Assembly (NCBI GenBank): GCA_040217755.1
Contig: JBEHWJ010000002.1
Coordinates: 1 to 64,000, forward strand
DNA length: 64,000 bases
DNA from: PHAA01 sp040217755
Lineage (GTDB): Bacteria > Bacillota > Syntrophomonadia > Syntrophomonadales > Syntrophomonadaceae
Direction: 5' to 3'
Positions 1 to 7,452 of this stretch are shown here, piece by piece; positions within the stretch are counted from its first letter, which is position 1; every line of letters begins with the position of its first letter. The position numbers and the translations under genes were made by a program. The notes beneath the pieces were generated by a model that ran no database searches, had not been told where the DNA came from, and saw nothing but the letters and a program-made list of their open reading frames with translations.

Positions 1-138
1 GTCGTCTTTGGCCAGACCCGCATCCTTCACCGCCCGGGCGGCGGCCTCAGCCAAAAAGTCCAGGGTCGGCCTCCCGCCCGCATCCAGGACCGGCATCAGC
101 TCGGAAATCCCGCTTATTATGGCATCACCTCTGGCCAA
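1..138 (-). CDS. Thiolase-family protein, N-terminal fragment (runs off window start)
   Basis: Only the first 46 codons are present. The reading frame starts at a TTG preceded by AGGTGAG five bases upstream and runs open to base 1. The sequence has the look of an SCP2-type or acetyl-CoA acetyltransferase N-terminus: a hydrophobic strand (AIISGISEL), then the TLDFLAEAAARAVKDAGL helix that such thiolases carry before a D-rich turn. Thiolases of this class condense or cleave acyl-CoA thioesters. The gene lies 33 bases behind the cysteine synthase stop on the same strand, so they may share a transcript. The catalytic cysteine lies outside the window, so the family is inferred from this short segment only. 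Confidence 0.5.
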   Translation of the reverse strand, partial: MARGDAIISGISELMPVLDAGGRPTLDFLAEAAARAVKDAGLAKDD

Positions 139-171
139 ATGTAGCTCACCTGCCCTCACCTGATCGTTGAT

Positions 172-1206
172 TTACTCGATTATCTCCAGACCGTAGCTGG
201 CCAATTTGGCTTGGTCTTCGGGACTCAAAGTATATTCGCGCTCCAATTCCTGCCGCTGCTGGATGGTACCGCAGAGGGGAGTGGAGAGATAGCGCAGGCC
301 GTTGTCATTGACCATGGTGACTATCAGTTTCTTATCGGGGTATTTACGCGCCACTATATTGGCCGCCCCCACGTTGCAACCTGAGGATACGCCGCAGAAG
401 ATGCCCTCCCGGCGCGCCATCTGCTGGGCCATGGCCACGCTTTCTTCCGAACTTATCAATACCACCCCATCTACATAGGAAAGATCCAGGATCTCCGGGA
501 TAAGGCCGTCCGCTATCCCCTGCACCTGGTGCTTGCCGATCTTGCCGCAGGCCAGGATGGGTGATTCACGCGGCTCCGATATATAGACTTTGATCGCCGG
601 GTTTTTTTCTTTGAGGTATTTGGCGGTGCCGGTCACCGTGCCGCCGGTGCCCTGGCACATGATGAACACATCTACATTGCCCCCGGTCTGCTCCCAGATC
701 TCCGGTCCGGTATGTTCATAGTGGGCGGCCAGGTTGTCAGCCCGATAAAACTGGCCGATTTCGAATATTTGGTCTCCATGGCGTTGTTTGATTCTGGCCA
801 CTTCTTCCAGCACCAGGTCGACGTCGGTCTCGGCCCCAGGGGTCAGGACCAGTTCGGCTCCATAAGCAGCGATAGTCTTCTTGCGCTCCTCACTCATCCC
901 CTCCGGCATCACGATTATGACCCGGTAGCCCTTGCAGGCGCCCACCATGGCGGTTGAAATCCCGGTGTTTCCGGTAGTCCCTTCCAGCAGGATCATGCCC
1001 GGTTTAAGTTCCCCGCGTTCTTCGGCTTTTTCTATGATCTGGCGGGCGACCCGGTCCTTGAGACTGCCGCTGGGATTTACGTATTCAAGTTTTACGGCAA
1101 TATCGGCGTTGACATCCCCGGCAATTTTACGCAAGCGAATCAAAGGGGTTCTTCCCACCGCCTCCAGGACGCTGTCTACCATCCGGGCGTTGGCATTCCA
1201 ATCCAT
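172..1206 (-). CDS. cysK: Cysteine synthase / PLP-dependent beta-family synthase
   Basis: 344-aa fold-type II PLP enzyme. It makes cysteine from O-acetylserine and sulfide, or performs a closely related beta-replacement. The PLP lysine is K50 in NPSGSLKDR, the substrate loop is EGTTGNTG (about 75-82), and the phosphate-binding loop is GTGGT (186-190). The start is the ATG at 1206, which follows a GGAGGT box; a longer upstream frame exists but has no ribosome site and no homology-like sequence. At 344 residues it is about 30 longer than typical CysK because of a charged C-terminal tail. It sits between a cysteine-rich protein and a thiolase on the same strand. CysM or cystathionine beta-synthase-like activity cannot be excluded. 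Confidence 0.85.
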   Translation of the reverse strand: MDWNANARMVDSVLEAVGRTPLIRLRKIAGDVNADIAVKLEYVNPSGSLKDRVARQIIEKAEERGELKPGMILLEGTTGNTGISTAMVGACKGYRVIIVMPEGMSEERKKTIAAYGAELVLTPGAETDVDLVLEEVARIKQRHGDQIFEIGQFYRADNLAAHYEHTGPEIWEQTGGNVDVFIMCQGTGGTVTGTAKYLKEKNPAIKVYISEPRESPILACGKIGKHQVQGIADGLIPEILDLSYVDGVVLISSEESVAMAQQMARREGIFCGVSSGCNVGAANIVARKYPDKKLIVTMVNDNGLRYLSTPLCGTIQQRQELEREYTLSPEDQAKLASYGLEIIE

Positions 1207-1228
1207 CCAATTACCTCCAATACTATTT

Positions 1229-1849
1229 TTATAATATCCAATCCGTCCCGAAGCGCAGGGGACGGCGCAAGGTCCTGCTTTCTTCCCCGGGCATGGAACT
1301 GATGAAATCGGGTAAGTTGTCCAGGTTTTCCCGGTACAATTTGGCCAGTTCACTGAAAAACCGGTCACGTAACTCGGGTCGGCGCAGGGTTATCCCCATA
1401 GCGGTGAGGGTCTCCGTCCAGCGGTTGTTGGTCTCTATCTCATAATCGGTCAGACGTTCGAAGAAACGGCGCCAATCCTGTAAGCTGTCTTCTTCCATCC
1501 AACCAATTCCCGCACAGACAAAATGCCGGCACACGGATTCCCGCAAGGGTTGGGGCAGGGTGCATCCTCCCTCTCTGCGGTGGAAACGACACCGGTAACT
1601 TTCGCCCTCGATGATGTTGTTAACGGTCACCGAAGCATCGAGGATGGTCAGGCGGTCAAGTGAAAATATGTACTTGAGCAAGTCCGGTTCATTCATATAA
1701 AGGTAGACCAGGTCAGTGGGGTAGAAGACCGGGGAATAGAATCCACAGCAGCCTTTATCATCCTGGCGGGGACACTCGGTACACAGGTCCACCTCTATAA
1801 AACTGCGCAGACCCTGATTATGAAAGACCAGGGTGATCTCGGTTTCCAC
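1229..1849 (-). CDS. Cysteine-rich YkgJ-like metal-binding protein
   Basis: 206-aa soluble protein of unknown function. Its N-terminal half carries the cysteine pattern C-x2-C-x7-CC, then CRFH, a GC and C-x3-C (CRHFVC). This spacing is typical of YkgJ/UPF0153-type proteins thought to bind zinc or an Fe-S cluster. The C-terminal half (about 125-206) is helical and charged. The likely start is a GTG at 1849 with AAAGGAG ten bases upstream. The stop lies 22 bases before the cysteine synthase start, so the two genes probably form an operon; a link to sulfur or metal handling is only suggested by that neighbour. Confidence 0.6.
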   Translation of the reverse strand: METEITLVFHNQGLRSFIEVDLCTECPRQDDKGCCGFYSPVFYPTDLVYLYMNEPDLLKYIFSLDRLTILDASVTVNNIIEGESYRCRFHRREGGCTLPQPLRESVCRHFVCAGIGWMEEDSLQDWRRFFERLTDYEIETNNRWTETLTAMGITLRRPELRDRFFSELAKLYRENLDNLPDFISSMPGEESRTLRRPLRFGTDWIL

Positions 1850-1967
1850 CAGAGTGGTGCTCCTTTCCGGGGAGGTTGTAAATAACCCCCGTTAAAGCAA
1901 ATCATATTTAATAATTATACACAGAAATAGCCCATTATGCTCGCTTATTTATCCTTCTGGCGGTTAT

Positions 1968-1996
1968 TTGCATATTCTGGGCACAATAGCTATGAT
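1968..1996 (+). promoter_or_regulatory. Sigma-A-type promoter for nadD operon
   Basis: TTGCAT (1968-1973), a 17-base spacer, then TATGAT (1991-1996). It lies about 65 bases before the nadD start in the gap between divergent genes. Confidence 0.5.
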
Positions 1997-2060
1997 TTAG
2001 TTGAGAATTACTGACGAGAAGGGCGGAACAGGTCTACTCATTCCGAATCGGGTGGGACGA

Positions 2061-2687
2061 ATGGCGATAAAAAACCTGGGCATAATAGGCGGTACTTTCA
2101 ACCCCATTCATTATGGGCATCTGATCGCGGCCGAATTCGCCCGTGAGGCCTTTGCCCTCGACCGTATCGTCTTTGTCCCGTCGGCCCGTCCACCCCATAA
2201 GGATCAGGGGGAGATCCTTGACAGCCGCCACCGCCTGGCGATGGTGAAGATAGCGGCGCAGGACAATCCCTGCTTCTGCGTTTCAACTGTGGAGATCGAC
2301 AGGAAAGGTCTGTCCTATTCGGTAGAGACGGTAGCTGCCATCCGGGACATGTACCCCGGGGCCGCCCTGTTTTTTATAATGGGGATAGACGCATTCATGC
2401 TTATGAACACCTGGAGGGATACCGAACGCCTGGCCGAAATATGTAGCCTGATCGTAGTAACCCGGCCCGGCTATAAACTTAATCCGGAAGATGACTGCTT
2501 CGCCGGGGTACCGCTGTTGATGTGGCGGAAGATGGAGGTTATCGCCATACCAGGCTTTGAAATATCATCGAGTTTGATCCGGGAACGGGTGGCACAGGGG
2601 AGAACCATCCGCTACCTGCTTCCCCCGGCGGTAGAGGATTATATAAACAGTAACGGTCTGTACAGGGGTTCTGCAGATGATATATAA
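2061..2687 (+). CDS. nadD: Nicotinate-nucleotide adenylyltransferase
   Basis: 208 aa, the usual length. It transfers AMP from ATP to nicotinate mononucleotide, making deamido-NAD in NAD biosynthesis. The nucleotidyltransferase signature GGTFNPIHYGH is at residues 9-19 and the second ATP motif ISSSLIRERV is near the C-terminus. I chose the ATG at 2061 because GIIGGTFNP follows at once, as in the family; an in-frame upstream ATC/TTG extension would add 20 non-homologous residues. It overlaps yqeK by 11 bases and heads the nadD-yqeK-rsfS group, which is conserved in Bacillota. Confidence 0.93.
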   Translation: MAIKNLGIIGGTFNPIHYGHLIAAEFAREAFALDRIVFVPSARPPHKDQGEILDSRHRLAMVKIAAQDNPCFCVSTVEIDRKGLSYSVETVAAIRDMYPGAALFFIMGIDAFMLMNTWRDTERLAEICSLIVVTRPGYKLNPEDDCFAGVPLLMWRKMEVIAIPGFEISSSLIRERVAQGRTIRYLLPPAVEDYINSNGLYRGSADDI

Positions 2688-3267
2688 TGACGCCCAGGCG
2701 GAACGGATAATCAAAAACCGGTTATCACAGGGACGCTATGAGCATAGTATCGGGGTGGCCCGCACGGCGGAAAAAATGGCGGCGGCCGCCGGGTTGGATC
2801 CCGGCCAGGCATATGTCACCGGTATTTTTCATGACTATGCCAAAAACCTGAGTCCCGGCCAGTTGCTGGAGGTAGCCTGGCGGGCCGGCCTGATCACCAA
2901 TCGGATCGAGGAAGAGAGCCCGGACCTGCTGCATGCGCCGGTGGGGGCTTATCTTCTGCAGACCGGGCTGGGGATAAAGGATGGGGAGATCCTGGCCGCA
3001 ATCCGGGCCCACACCTTGGGAGCGGTGGGTATGAGCACCCTGGACAAGATTATTTACCTGGCCGATATGATAGAACCAACCCGTCAACCTTATCCTGGTC
3101 TGGAACGGTTACGCCAGCTGGCGGAACAGGACCTGGATGAAGCCATGCTGTTGGGATTGGAATCGACCATTTCCTACTGCCTGGAACGCGGCAAATTGCT
3201 GCACCCAGCCACGGTGGAGGCCAGAAATGAATTCCTGCGCCGGTTGAAGGGCCAAGCGGCCGGATAA
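2677..3267 (+). CDS. yqeK: HD-domain Ap4A hydrolase YqeK
   Basis: 196-aa HD-domain phosphohydrolase. YqeK proteins split diadenosine tetraphosphate symmetrically to ADP. Visible metal ligands are H23 in the YEHSIGVA helix, HD in GIFHDYAKN (about 51-58), the H of LLHAPVGAY and the D of IIYLADMIEP. The start overlaps the end of nadD, so translation is probably coupled. Downstream comes rsfS, the same order as in Bacillus. Confidence 0.88.
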   Translation: MIYNDAQAERIIKNRLSQGRYEHSIGVARTAEKMAAAAGLDPGQAYVTGIFHDYAKNLSPGQLLEVAWRAGLITNRIEEESPDLLHAPVGAYLLQTGLGIKDGEILAAIRAHTLGAVGMSTLDKIIYLADMIEPTRQPYPGLERLRQLAEQDLDEAMLLGLESTISYCLERGKLLHPATVEARNEFLRRLKGQAAG

Positions 3268-3338
3268 ACCACCGCCATGGTGCTCCGGAGCTGGGAAAAA
3301 ATATTTAAGCTAAGCAGAAAAACAAAGGAGGTATCTGT

Positions 3339-3692
3339 TTGACAACCGAGCAAAACCTGATGCATTTGATCGTGGAGGCCGCGCTGGAGGAAAAAGCGAT
3401 TGACCTGGTGGTCCTGGATGTGTTTGAAAAGACCATAATCGCCGATTTCTTTGTCATCTGCAGCGGCCGTAACCTGGTCCAGATACACAGCATCGCCGAC
3501 AATGTTGAGAAGCGCCTGCAGGAAAAGGGTATCCCGGTACTGCGGCGGGACGGTTATCAACAAGGGACTTGGGTGGTGTTGGACTATGGATCCACCATAC
3601 TGCATATCTTCCGCCAGGAAGAGCGTGACCACTACAAGCTGGAGGATCTGTGGGCCGATGCCCGCAAAGTCACGGTGGAGAAAGGTGAATAA
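3339..3692 (+). CDS. rsfS: Ribosome silencing factor RsfS
   Basis: 117 aa. RsfS binds ribosomal protein uL14 on the large subunit and blocks subunit joining in stationary phase. The family core is clear: DVFEKTIIADFFVICSGRN, then the VLDYGSTILHIF strand and the final YKLEDLWADA motif. The start is TTG at 3339 behind a strong AGGAGGT. Last gene of the nadD operon; it ends before a bidirectional terminator. Confidence 0.93.
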   Translation: MTTEQNLMHLIVEAALEEKAIDLVVLDVFEKTIIADFFVICSGRNLVQIHSIADNVEKRLQEKGIPVLRRDGYQQGTWVVLDYGSTILHIFRQEERDHYKLEDLWADARKVTVEKGE

Positions 3693-3760
3693 CGGCCCGG
3701 GGAGATGCAGGGTCCGGAATAAGTATTTTAAAGAGTTTTAGAAAACTGTCCCGCAAAAAG

Positions 3761-3803
3761 AAGCCCGTAATCCATGCTTGTGCCGGTATGGATTACGGGC
3801 TTT
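3761..3803. terminator. Bidirectional terminator between rsfS and leuS
   Basis: A perfect 15-bp stem (3761-3775 with 3788-3802) and a 12-base loop. The T-run is best on the minus strand (CTTTTT), so it mainly ends leuS; on the plus strand it can end the nadD-yqeK-rsfS transcript. Confidence 0.9.
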
Positions 3804-3837
3804 CATTCCGGGGACACGGCCAAATGGCTATGCAGGC

Positions 3838-6318
3838 TTACTGCCGGGCGACTACATTGACCAATTTACCTGGTACTACGATCGTCTTGACTATCTGTTT
3901 GCCGGCCAGTAATTCCTGGATCTTGGGCTGAGCCAGGGCCAGCTCCTTCAGTTCTGCTTCACTTATGCCGGTGGGAACCATGATCCGCTCCCTGACTTTG
4001 CCGCTGATCTGTACCGCTATCTCGATCTCATCCTGCACCAGGGCTTCAGCGTCGCAGCGGGGCCAGCTCTGAACGCTGACACTATCCCGGTGCCCGCATA
4101 TCTGCCATAATTCCTCGCAGATATGCGGCGAGAACGGGCTTAACAGCACTATCATGGTTTCTACCGCTTCTTTCAGAACCGACAAGTCCTGTTCATCCTG
4201 ATCGAGGTAGGCGGTCAGCATGTTGTTCAATTCCATTATCGCACTGATGGCGGTATTGAAGTTAAACCGCAATTCAATATCATCACTGACCTTCTTGATG
4301 GTGGCATGGGTCTTATAGCGGAGCTGGCGGGCTTCTCCCTCGAGCGGGCTGAATTGTGCCGGCGGGCGGATATCCCTGATATAAGCGGCACAACTGTTGA
4401 CCACCCGCCACACCCGGTTCAGGAAACGGGACGAACCTTCTACTCCCTGGTCGCTCCATTCCAGGTCGCGTTCCGGCGGGGAGGCAAACAGGATAAACAG
4501 GCGGGCGGTATCGGCGCCGTAGGTGCTTATTATATCCTCGGGGCTGACCACGTTGCCTTTGGACTTGGACATCTTGGAACCGTCTTTCAGCACCATGCCC
4601 TGGGTAAGCAGGTTGGTGAAGGGCTCATCGCAGGGCAGGAACCCGTGGTCATACAGAAACTTGGTGAAGAAACGGGAATACATCAGGTGCAATATGGCGT
4701 GCTCCACCCCGCCGATATACTGATCCACCGGCATCCAGTAGTCCACGGACTCTTTGCTGAAGGGCAAAGTGTCGTTGTGGGGATCGCAGAACCTATCGAA
4801 GTACCATGAGGAGCAGACAAAAGTGTCCATGGTATCCGTCTCCCGGCGGGCCGGGCCTCCGCAGGAGGGACATTCCGTCTGATAAAAAGACTCCACGTAA
4901 TTAAGGGGTGATTCACCCGAAGGCCGGAATTCAACGTCTTCAGGCAGTATAACCGGCAGGTCAGCTTCCGGGACCGGAAGCAGGCCGCATTGCTCGCAGT
5001 AAACCATAGGTATGGGACAGCCCCAGTAGCGCTGGCGGGAGATGAGCCAGTCCCGCAGGCGGAAGTTGACTGTTCCCAGGCCAATCCCCTTTTCCCGCAT
5101 GTAGGTGATCACCTTCTGCTTGCCTTCTTCCACCCCCAGACCGTCAAAGGCCCCGGAGTTTACCATGACTCCATCCTCTTCGTAGGCTTCCTGCATGCTG
5201 TCCCCCTCCGCAGGCGAATCGGGGGCCTTGATGACGACTTTTACCGGCAGGCCGTATTTACGGGCAAACTCGAAGTCGCGTTGATCGTGGGCGGGGACCG
5301 CCATGATAGCACCGGTGCCGTAATCCATCAAGACATAGTTGGCGATCCAGATCGGTATCCGATCCCCGTTCATGGGATTGATGGCATAGGCGCCAGTGAA
5401 CACACCTTCCTTTTCGATCTCGGTTGAGGTCCGCTCTACCTCGCTGAGGAATTGTATCCGCTGTACGAATTCCTTCACCTGTTCTTCCTGGGGGGATCCC
5501 TGGCTTATCTTTTCCACCAGCGGGTGTTCCGGAGCCAAGACCATGTAGGTTATCCCAAATACGGTATCCGGCCGGGTGGTGAATACCGTCATAGTTTCAC
5601 GGCTATTCTCGATTTGCAGATCGAATTGGCACCCCTCGCTGCGTCCTATCCAGTTGCGCTGCATGATTTTGACCTTGTCCGGCCATCCCGGCAGTTTGTC
5701 GAGGTCGTCGAGGAGGCGCTGGGCGAAGTCAGTTATCTTGAAAAACCATTGGGCCAGCTTCCGTTTGGTAACTACCGTGTCGCACCTTTCACAGGCGCCG
5801 TCCACTACCTGTTCGTTGGCCAATACGGTTTGGCAGGAGGGGCACCAGTTGACGGCGGCGCTTTTCTTGTAGGCCAGCCCATTATCATAAAGTTTCAGGA
5901 ACATCCATTGGGTGAACTTGTAATAGTCGGGTTTGCAGCTGGCCAGCTCCCGGTCCCAATCATAGCTGATACCCAGGGTTTTGAGCTGCGATTTCATATT
6001 CTCGATATTGGCATAGGTCCAGCGGGCCGGGTGAGCTCCGTGCTTGATGGCGGCATTTTCGGCGGGCAAACCGAAAGCATCCCATCCCATGGGATGCAGG
6101 ACGTTGAAACCGTTCATGGATTTGAAACGGGCCACCACATCACCGATGGCGTAATTGCGCACATGGCCCATATGCAGGTTACCGGAAGGATAAGGAAACA
6201 TCTCCAGATCATAATATTTGGGCCGGGCCGGATCCTCGAAAACCTTGAAGAAGCTATGCTGGGCCCAATATTTTTGCCATTTGGGTTCGATCGATTTGAA
6301 ATCGTAATGGTTCTCCAT
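3838..6318 (-). CDS. leuS: Leucyl-tRNA synthetase
   Basis: 826-aa class I aminoacyl-tRNA synthetase that charges tRNA-Leu. It shows the HIGH-type motif HMGH (49-52), a CP1 editing domain including the TTRPDTVFG threonine-rich motif and the GTGAIMAVPAHDQRD segment, KMSKS near residue 580 (DGSKMSKSKGN), and a C-terminal anticodon-binding helical domain. Zinc-type cysteine pairs are present in CPSCQ and CERC (near 165-180) and in CEQC and CPSC (CP1 and after). The start is the ATG at 6318 with AAGGAGG upstream. Expression is controlled by the T-box leader directly upstream, which uses a CUC leucine specifier. Confidence 0.97.
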   Translation of the reverse strand: MENHYDFKSIEPKWQKYWAQHSFFKVFEDPARPKYYDLEMFPYPSGNLHMGHVRNYAIGDVVARFKSMNGFNVLHPMGWDAFGLPAENAAIKHGAHPARWTYANIENMKSQLKTLGISYDWDRELASCKPDYYKFTQWMFLKLYDNGLAYKKSAAVNWCPSCQTVLANEQVVDGACERCDTVVTKRKLAQWFFKITDFAQRLLDDLDKLPGWPDKVKIMQRNWIGRSEGCQFDLQIENSRETMTVFTTRPDTVFGITYMVLAPEHPLVEKISQGSPQEEQVKEFVQRIQFLSEVERTSTEIEKEGVFTGAYAINPMNGDRIPIWIANYVLMDYGTGAIMAVPAHDQRDFEFARKYGLPVKVVIKAPDSPAEGDSMQEAYEEDGVMVNSGAFDGLGVEEGKQKVITYMREKGIGLGTVNFRLRDWLISRQRYWGCPIPMVYCEQCGLLPVPEADLPVILPEDVEFRPSGESPLNYVESFYQTECPSCGGPARRETDTMDTFVCSSWYFDRFCDPHNDTLPFSKESVDYWMPVDQYIGGVEHAILHLMYSRFFTKFLYDHGFLPCDEPFTNLLTQGMVLKDGSKMSKSKGNVVSPEDIISTYGADTARLFILFASPPERDLEWSDQGVEGSSRFLNRVWRVVNSCAAYIRDIRPPAQFSPLEGEARQLRYKTHATIKKVSDDIELRFNFNTAISAIMELNNMLTAYLDQDEQDLSVLKEAVETMIVLLSPFSPHICEELWQICGHRDSVSVQSWPRCDAEALVQDEIEIAVQISGKVRERIMVPTGISEAELKELALAQPKIQELLAGKQIVKTIVVPGKLVNVVARQ

Positions 6319-6349
6319 ATAAGCCTCCTTTTCACTGGTTCAGAAATTA

Positions 6350-6668
6350 AAAAACCCTCGTCCCAGATAGGGACGAGAGTAATTTTCCCGCGGTGCCACC
6401 CATTTTGACAAGTATAATATGGTGGAGCTAGTGGGATTCGAACCCACGGCCTCTTGAATGCCATTCAAGCGCGATCCCAACTTCGCCATAGCCCCACAAC
6501 TTGACCACTCGTTATTGTAACGGTACAACCGCCCCAGGCTACTTGGTTCACCTGTGGTGCTCACCGGCGAGTTCGACAATATGCTTGCCACCTCCCACCA
6601 TATGGTGACTCTCTGTCGAAGGATTGCCTACTACTCCGGTTCATCGCATGTTCTTTCTTCATTTGACA
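6350..6668 (-). promoter_or_regulatory. T-box riboswitch of leuS, leucine (CUC) specifier, with an inserted tRNA
   Basis: Read on the minus strand. Stem I begins with ACCGG-AGTA, carries the distal AGAGAG and GGTGG motifs, and closes with CCGGT; the specifier loop GAACTCG gives CTC (6571-6569), a leucine codon. Stem III is CGTTA-CAA-TAACG (6522-6510), followed by the usual GAGTGG. The antiterminator T-box GGGTGGCACCGCGGG is at 6401-6387, and the terminator is an 8-bp stem CTCGTCCC/GGGACGAG (6377-6357) followed by a T run. Uncharged tRNA-Leu should favour the antiterminator. The oddity is a full tRNA-Ala gene at 6420-6495, between Stem III and the antiterminator, flanked by CAAGT/ACTTG that can pair around it. 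Confidence 0.9.
6420..6495 (-). tRNA. tRNA-Ala (GGC), embedded in the leuS leader
   Basis: 76 bases with an encoded CCA. Acceptor GGGGCTA pairs with TAGCTCC and includes the G3:U70 wobble that marks alanine tRNAs. The D stem is GCGA/TCGC, the anticodon stem CTTGA/TCAAG with loop ATGGCAT (anticodon GGC), and the T arm GTGGG-TTCGAAT-CCCAC. All arms pair fully, so it looks functional. It has no promoter of its own: only 9 bases separate it from the T-box GAGTGG element. It must therefore be transcribed from the leuS promoter, upstream of the regulated terminator. Confidence 0.95.
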
Positions 6669-6674
6669 ATTGCC

Positions 6675-6703
6675 ATTATAAAATAACTGTCCTGCAAAGT
6701 CAA
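6675..6703 (-). promoter_or_regulatory. Sigma-A promoter of the leuS T-box/tRNA-Ala transcript
   Basis: TTGACT (6703-6698), a 17-base spacer and a perfect TATAAT (6680-6675). Transcription should start near 6668, just before T-box Stem I. Confidence 0.85.
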
Positions 6704-6829
6704 CCAATTCTGCAGACAAACAATTCCTGGCCAATCCCCGACCAGATCAATGCTAAAAGAGTTGAAACAACTCCTGCATGATAACAAAAAAGGGAATATA
6801 AGGGAGATGGCGAATAAAGGATTTAGGCG

Positions 6830-7447
6830 GTGAGAAAATTGTTTGATCTGGAGAATAAATATATCGGGGCGGTGGCGATATTGGTTTTGGTGCTGGCATT
6901 TGGCGCCGGTATGAAATACGGTGCTTCCAAGCTCGGAGAAAAGCCGGAAGGGATAGTCATCGAAGAACCGCCCCCGGTGGCGGCGGGAGAGGAAGAACGG
7001 GAAACCATTCAGGTATACGTCATCGGTGCGGTGGCCAATCCGGGAGTGTATAGATTGCCAGCCGAGGCCCGTGTACTGGAGGCGGTTCAAATGGCCCAAA
7101 CCTTGCCCGAGGCTGACCTGGAGAATATCAATCTGGCCCAAAAGATGGAGGATGGCGCGGCTATTCGCGTGCCCCGGCAAGGGGAGAATCCGGATCCTAA
7201 CGTCCCGGGAGGGATGACGGGGCTGGGTTTTACCGGTTCAGCCCCCACCGGCAAGGTGAATATCAACAATGCCAGCATCCAGGAGCTTGACGACCGGTTG
7301 CCCGGTATAGGCCCCGCCCTGGCCCAAAGGATAGTGGATTACCGCACTCAGCACGGACGGTTCGCCAATATTGAAGAATTAAAGGAAGTCAGCGGTATCG
7401 GCGATAAAAAATATGCCGAGTTGCAGGACCTCATAACGATAAGGTAG
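6830..7447 (+). CDS. comEA: Competence DNA receptor ComEA
   Basis: 205 aa. ComEA binds double-stranded DNA outside the membrane for uptake through ComEC. One N-terminal membrane helix (about 11-28) is followed by an SLBB domain (IQVYVIGAVANPGVY, about 63-115), a linker and a C-terminal helix-hairpin-helix pair (VNINNASIQELDDRLPGIG and IEELKEVSGIGDKKY). The start is GTG at 6830. An 8-codon frame (ATG 6807) ends with a TGA overlapping this GTG, which may couple initiation. It forms an operon with comEC five bases downstream. Confidence 0.92.
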   Translation: MRKLFDLENKYIGAVAILVLVLAFGAGMKYGASKLGEKPEGIVIEEPPPVAAGEEERETIQVYVIGAVANPGVYRLPAEARVLEAVQMAQTLPEADLENINLAQKMEDGAAIRVPRQGENPDPNVPGGMTGLGFTGSAPTGKVNINNASIQELDDRLPGIGPALAQRIVDYRTQHGRFANIEELKEVSGIGDKKYAELQDLITIR

Positions 7448-7452
7448 ATGCC

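Noticed and set aside
5452..6408. Long plus-strand frame opposite leuS
   Set aside because: Antisense shadow of a conserved leuS; no ribosome site and it runs into the T-box and tRNA region.
6664..6690. TTGACA at 6664 as a plus-strand promoter for comEA
   Set aside because: No -10 box at a proper distance; the best match needs a 15-base spacer to TAACTG.
6807..6833. Eight-codon upstream frame before comEA as a leader peptide gene
   Set aside because: Its ribosome site touches the ATG and there is no attenuator; only mentioned as possible coupling.
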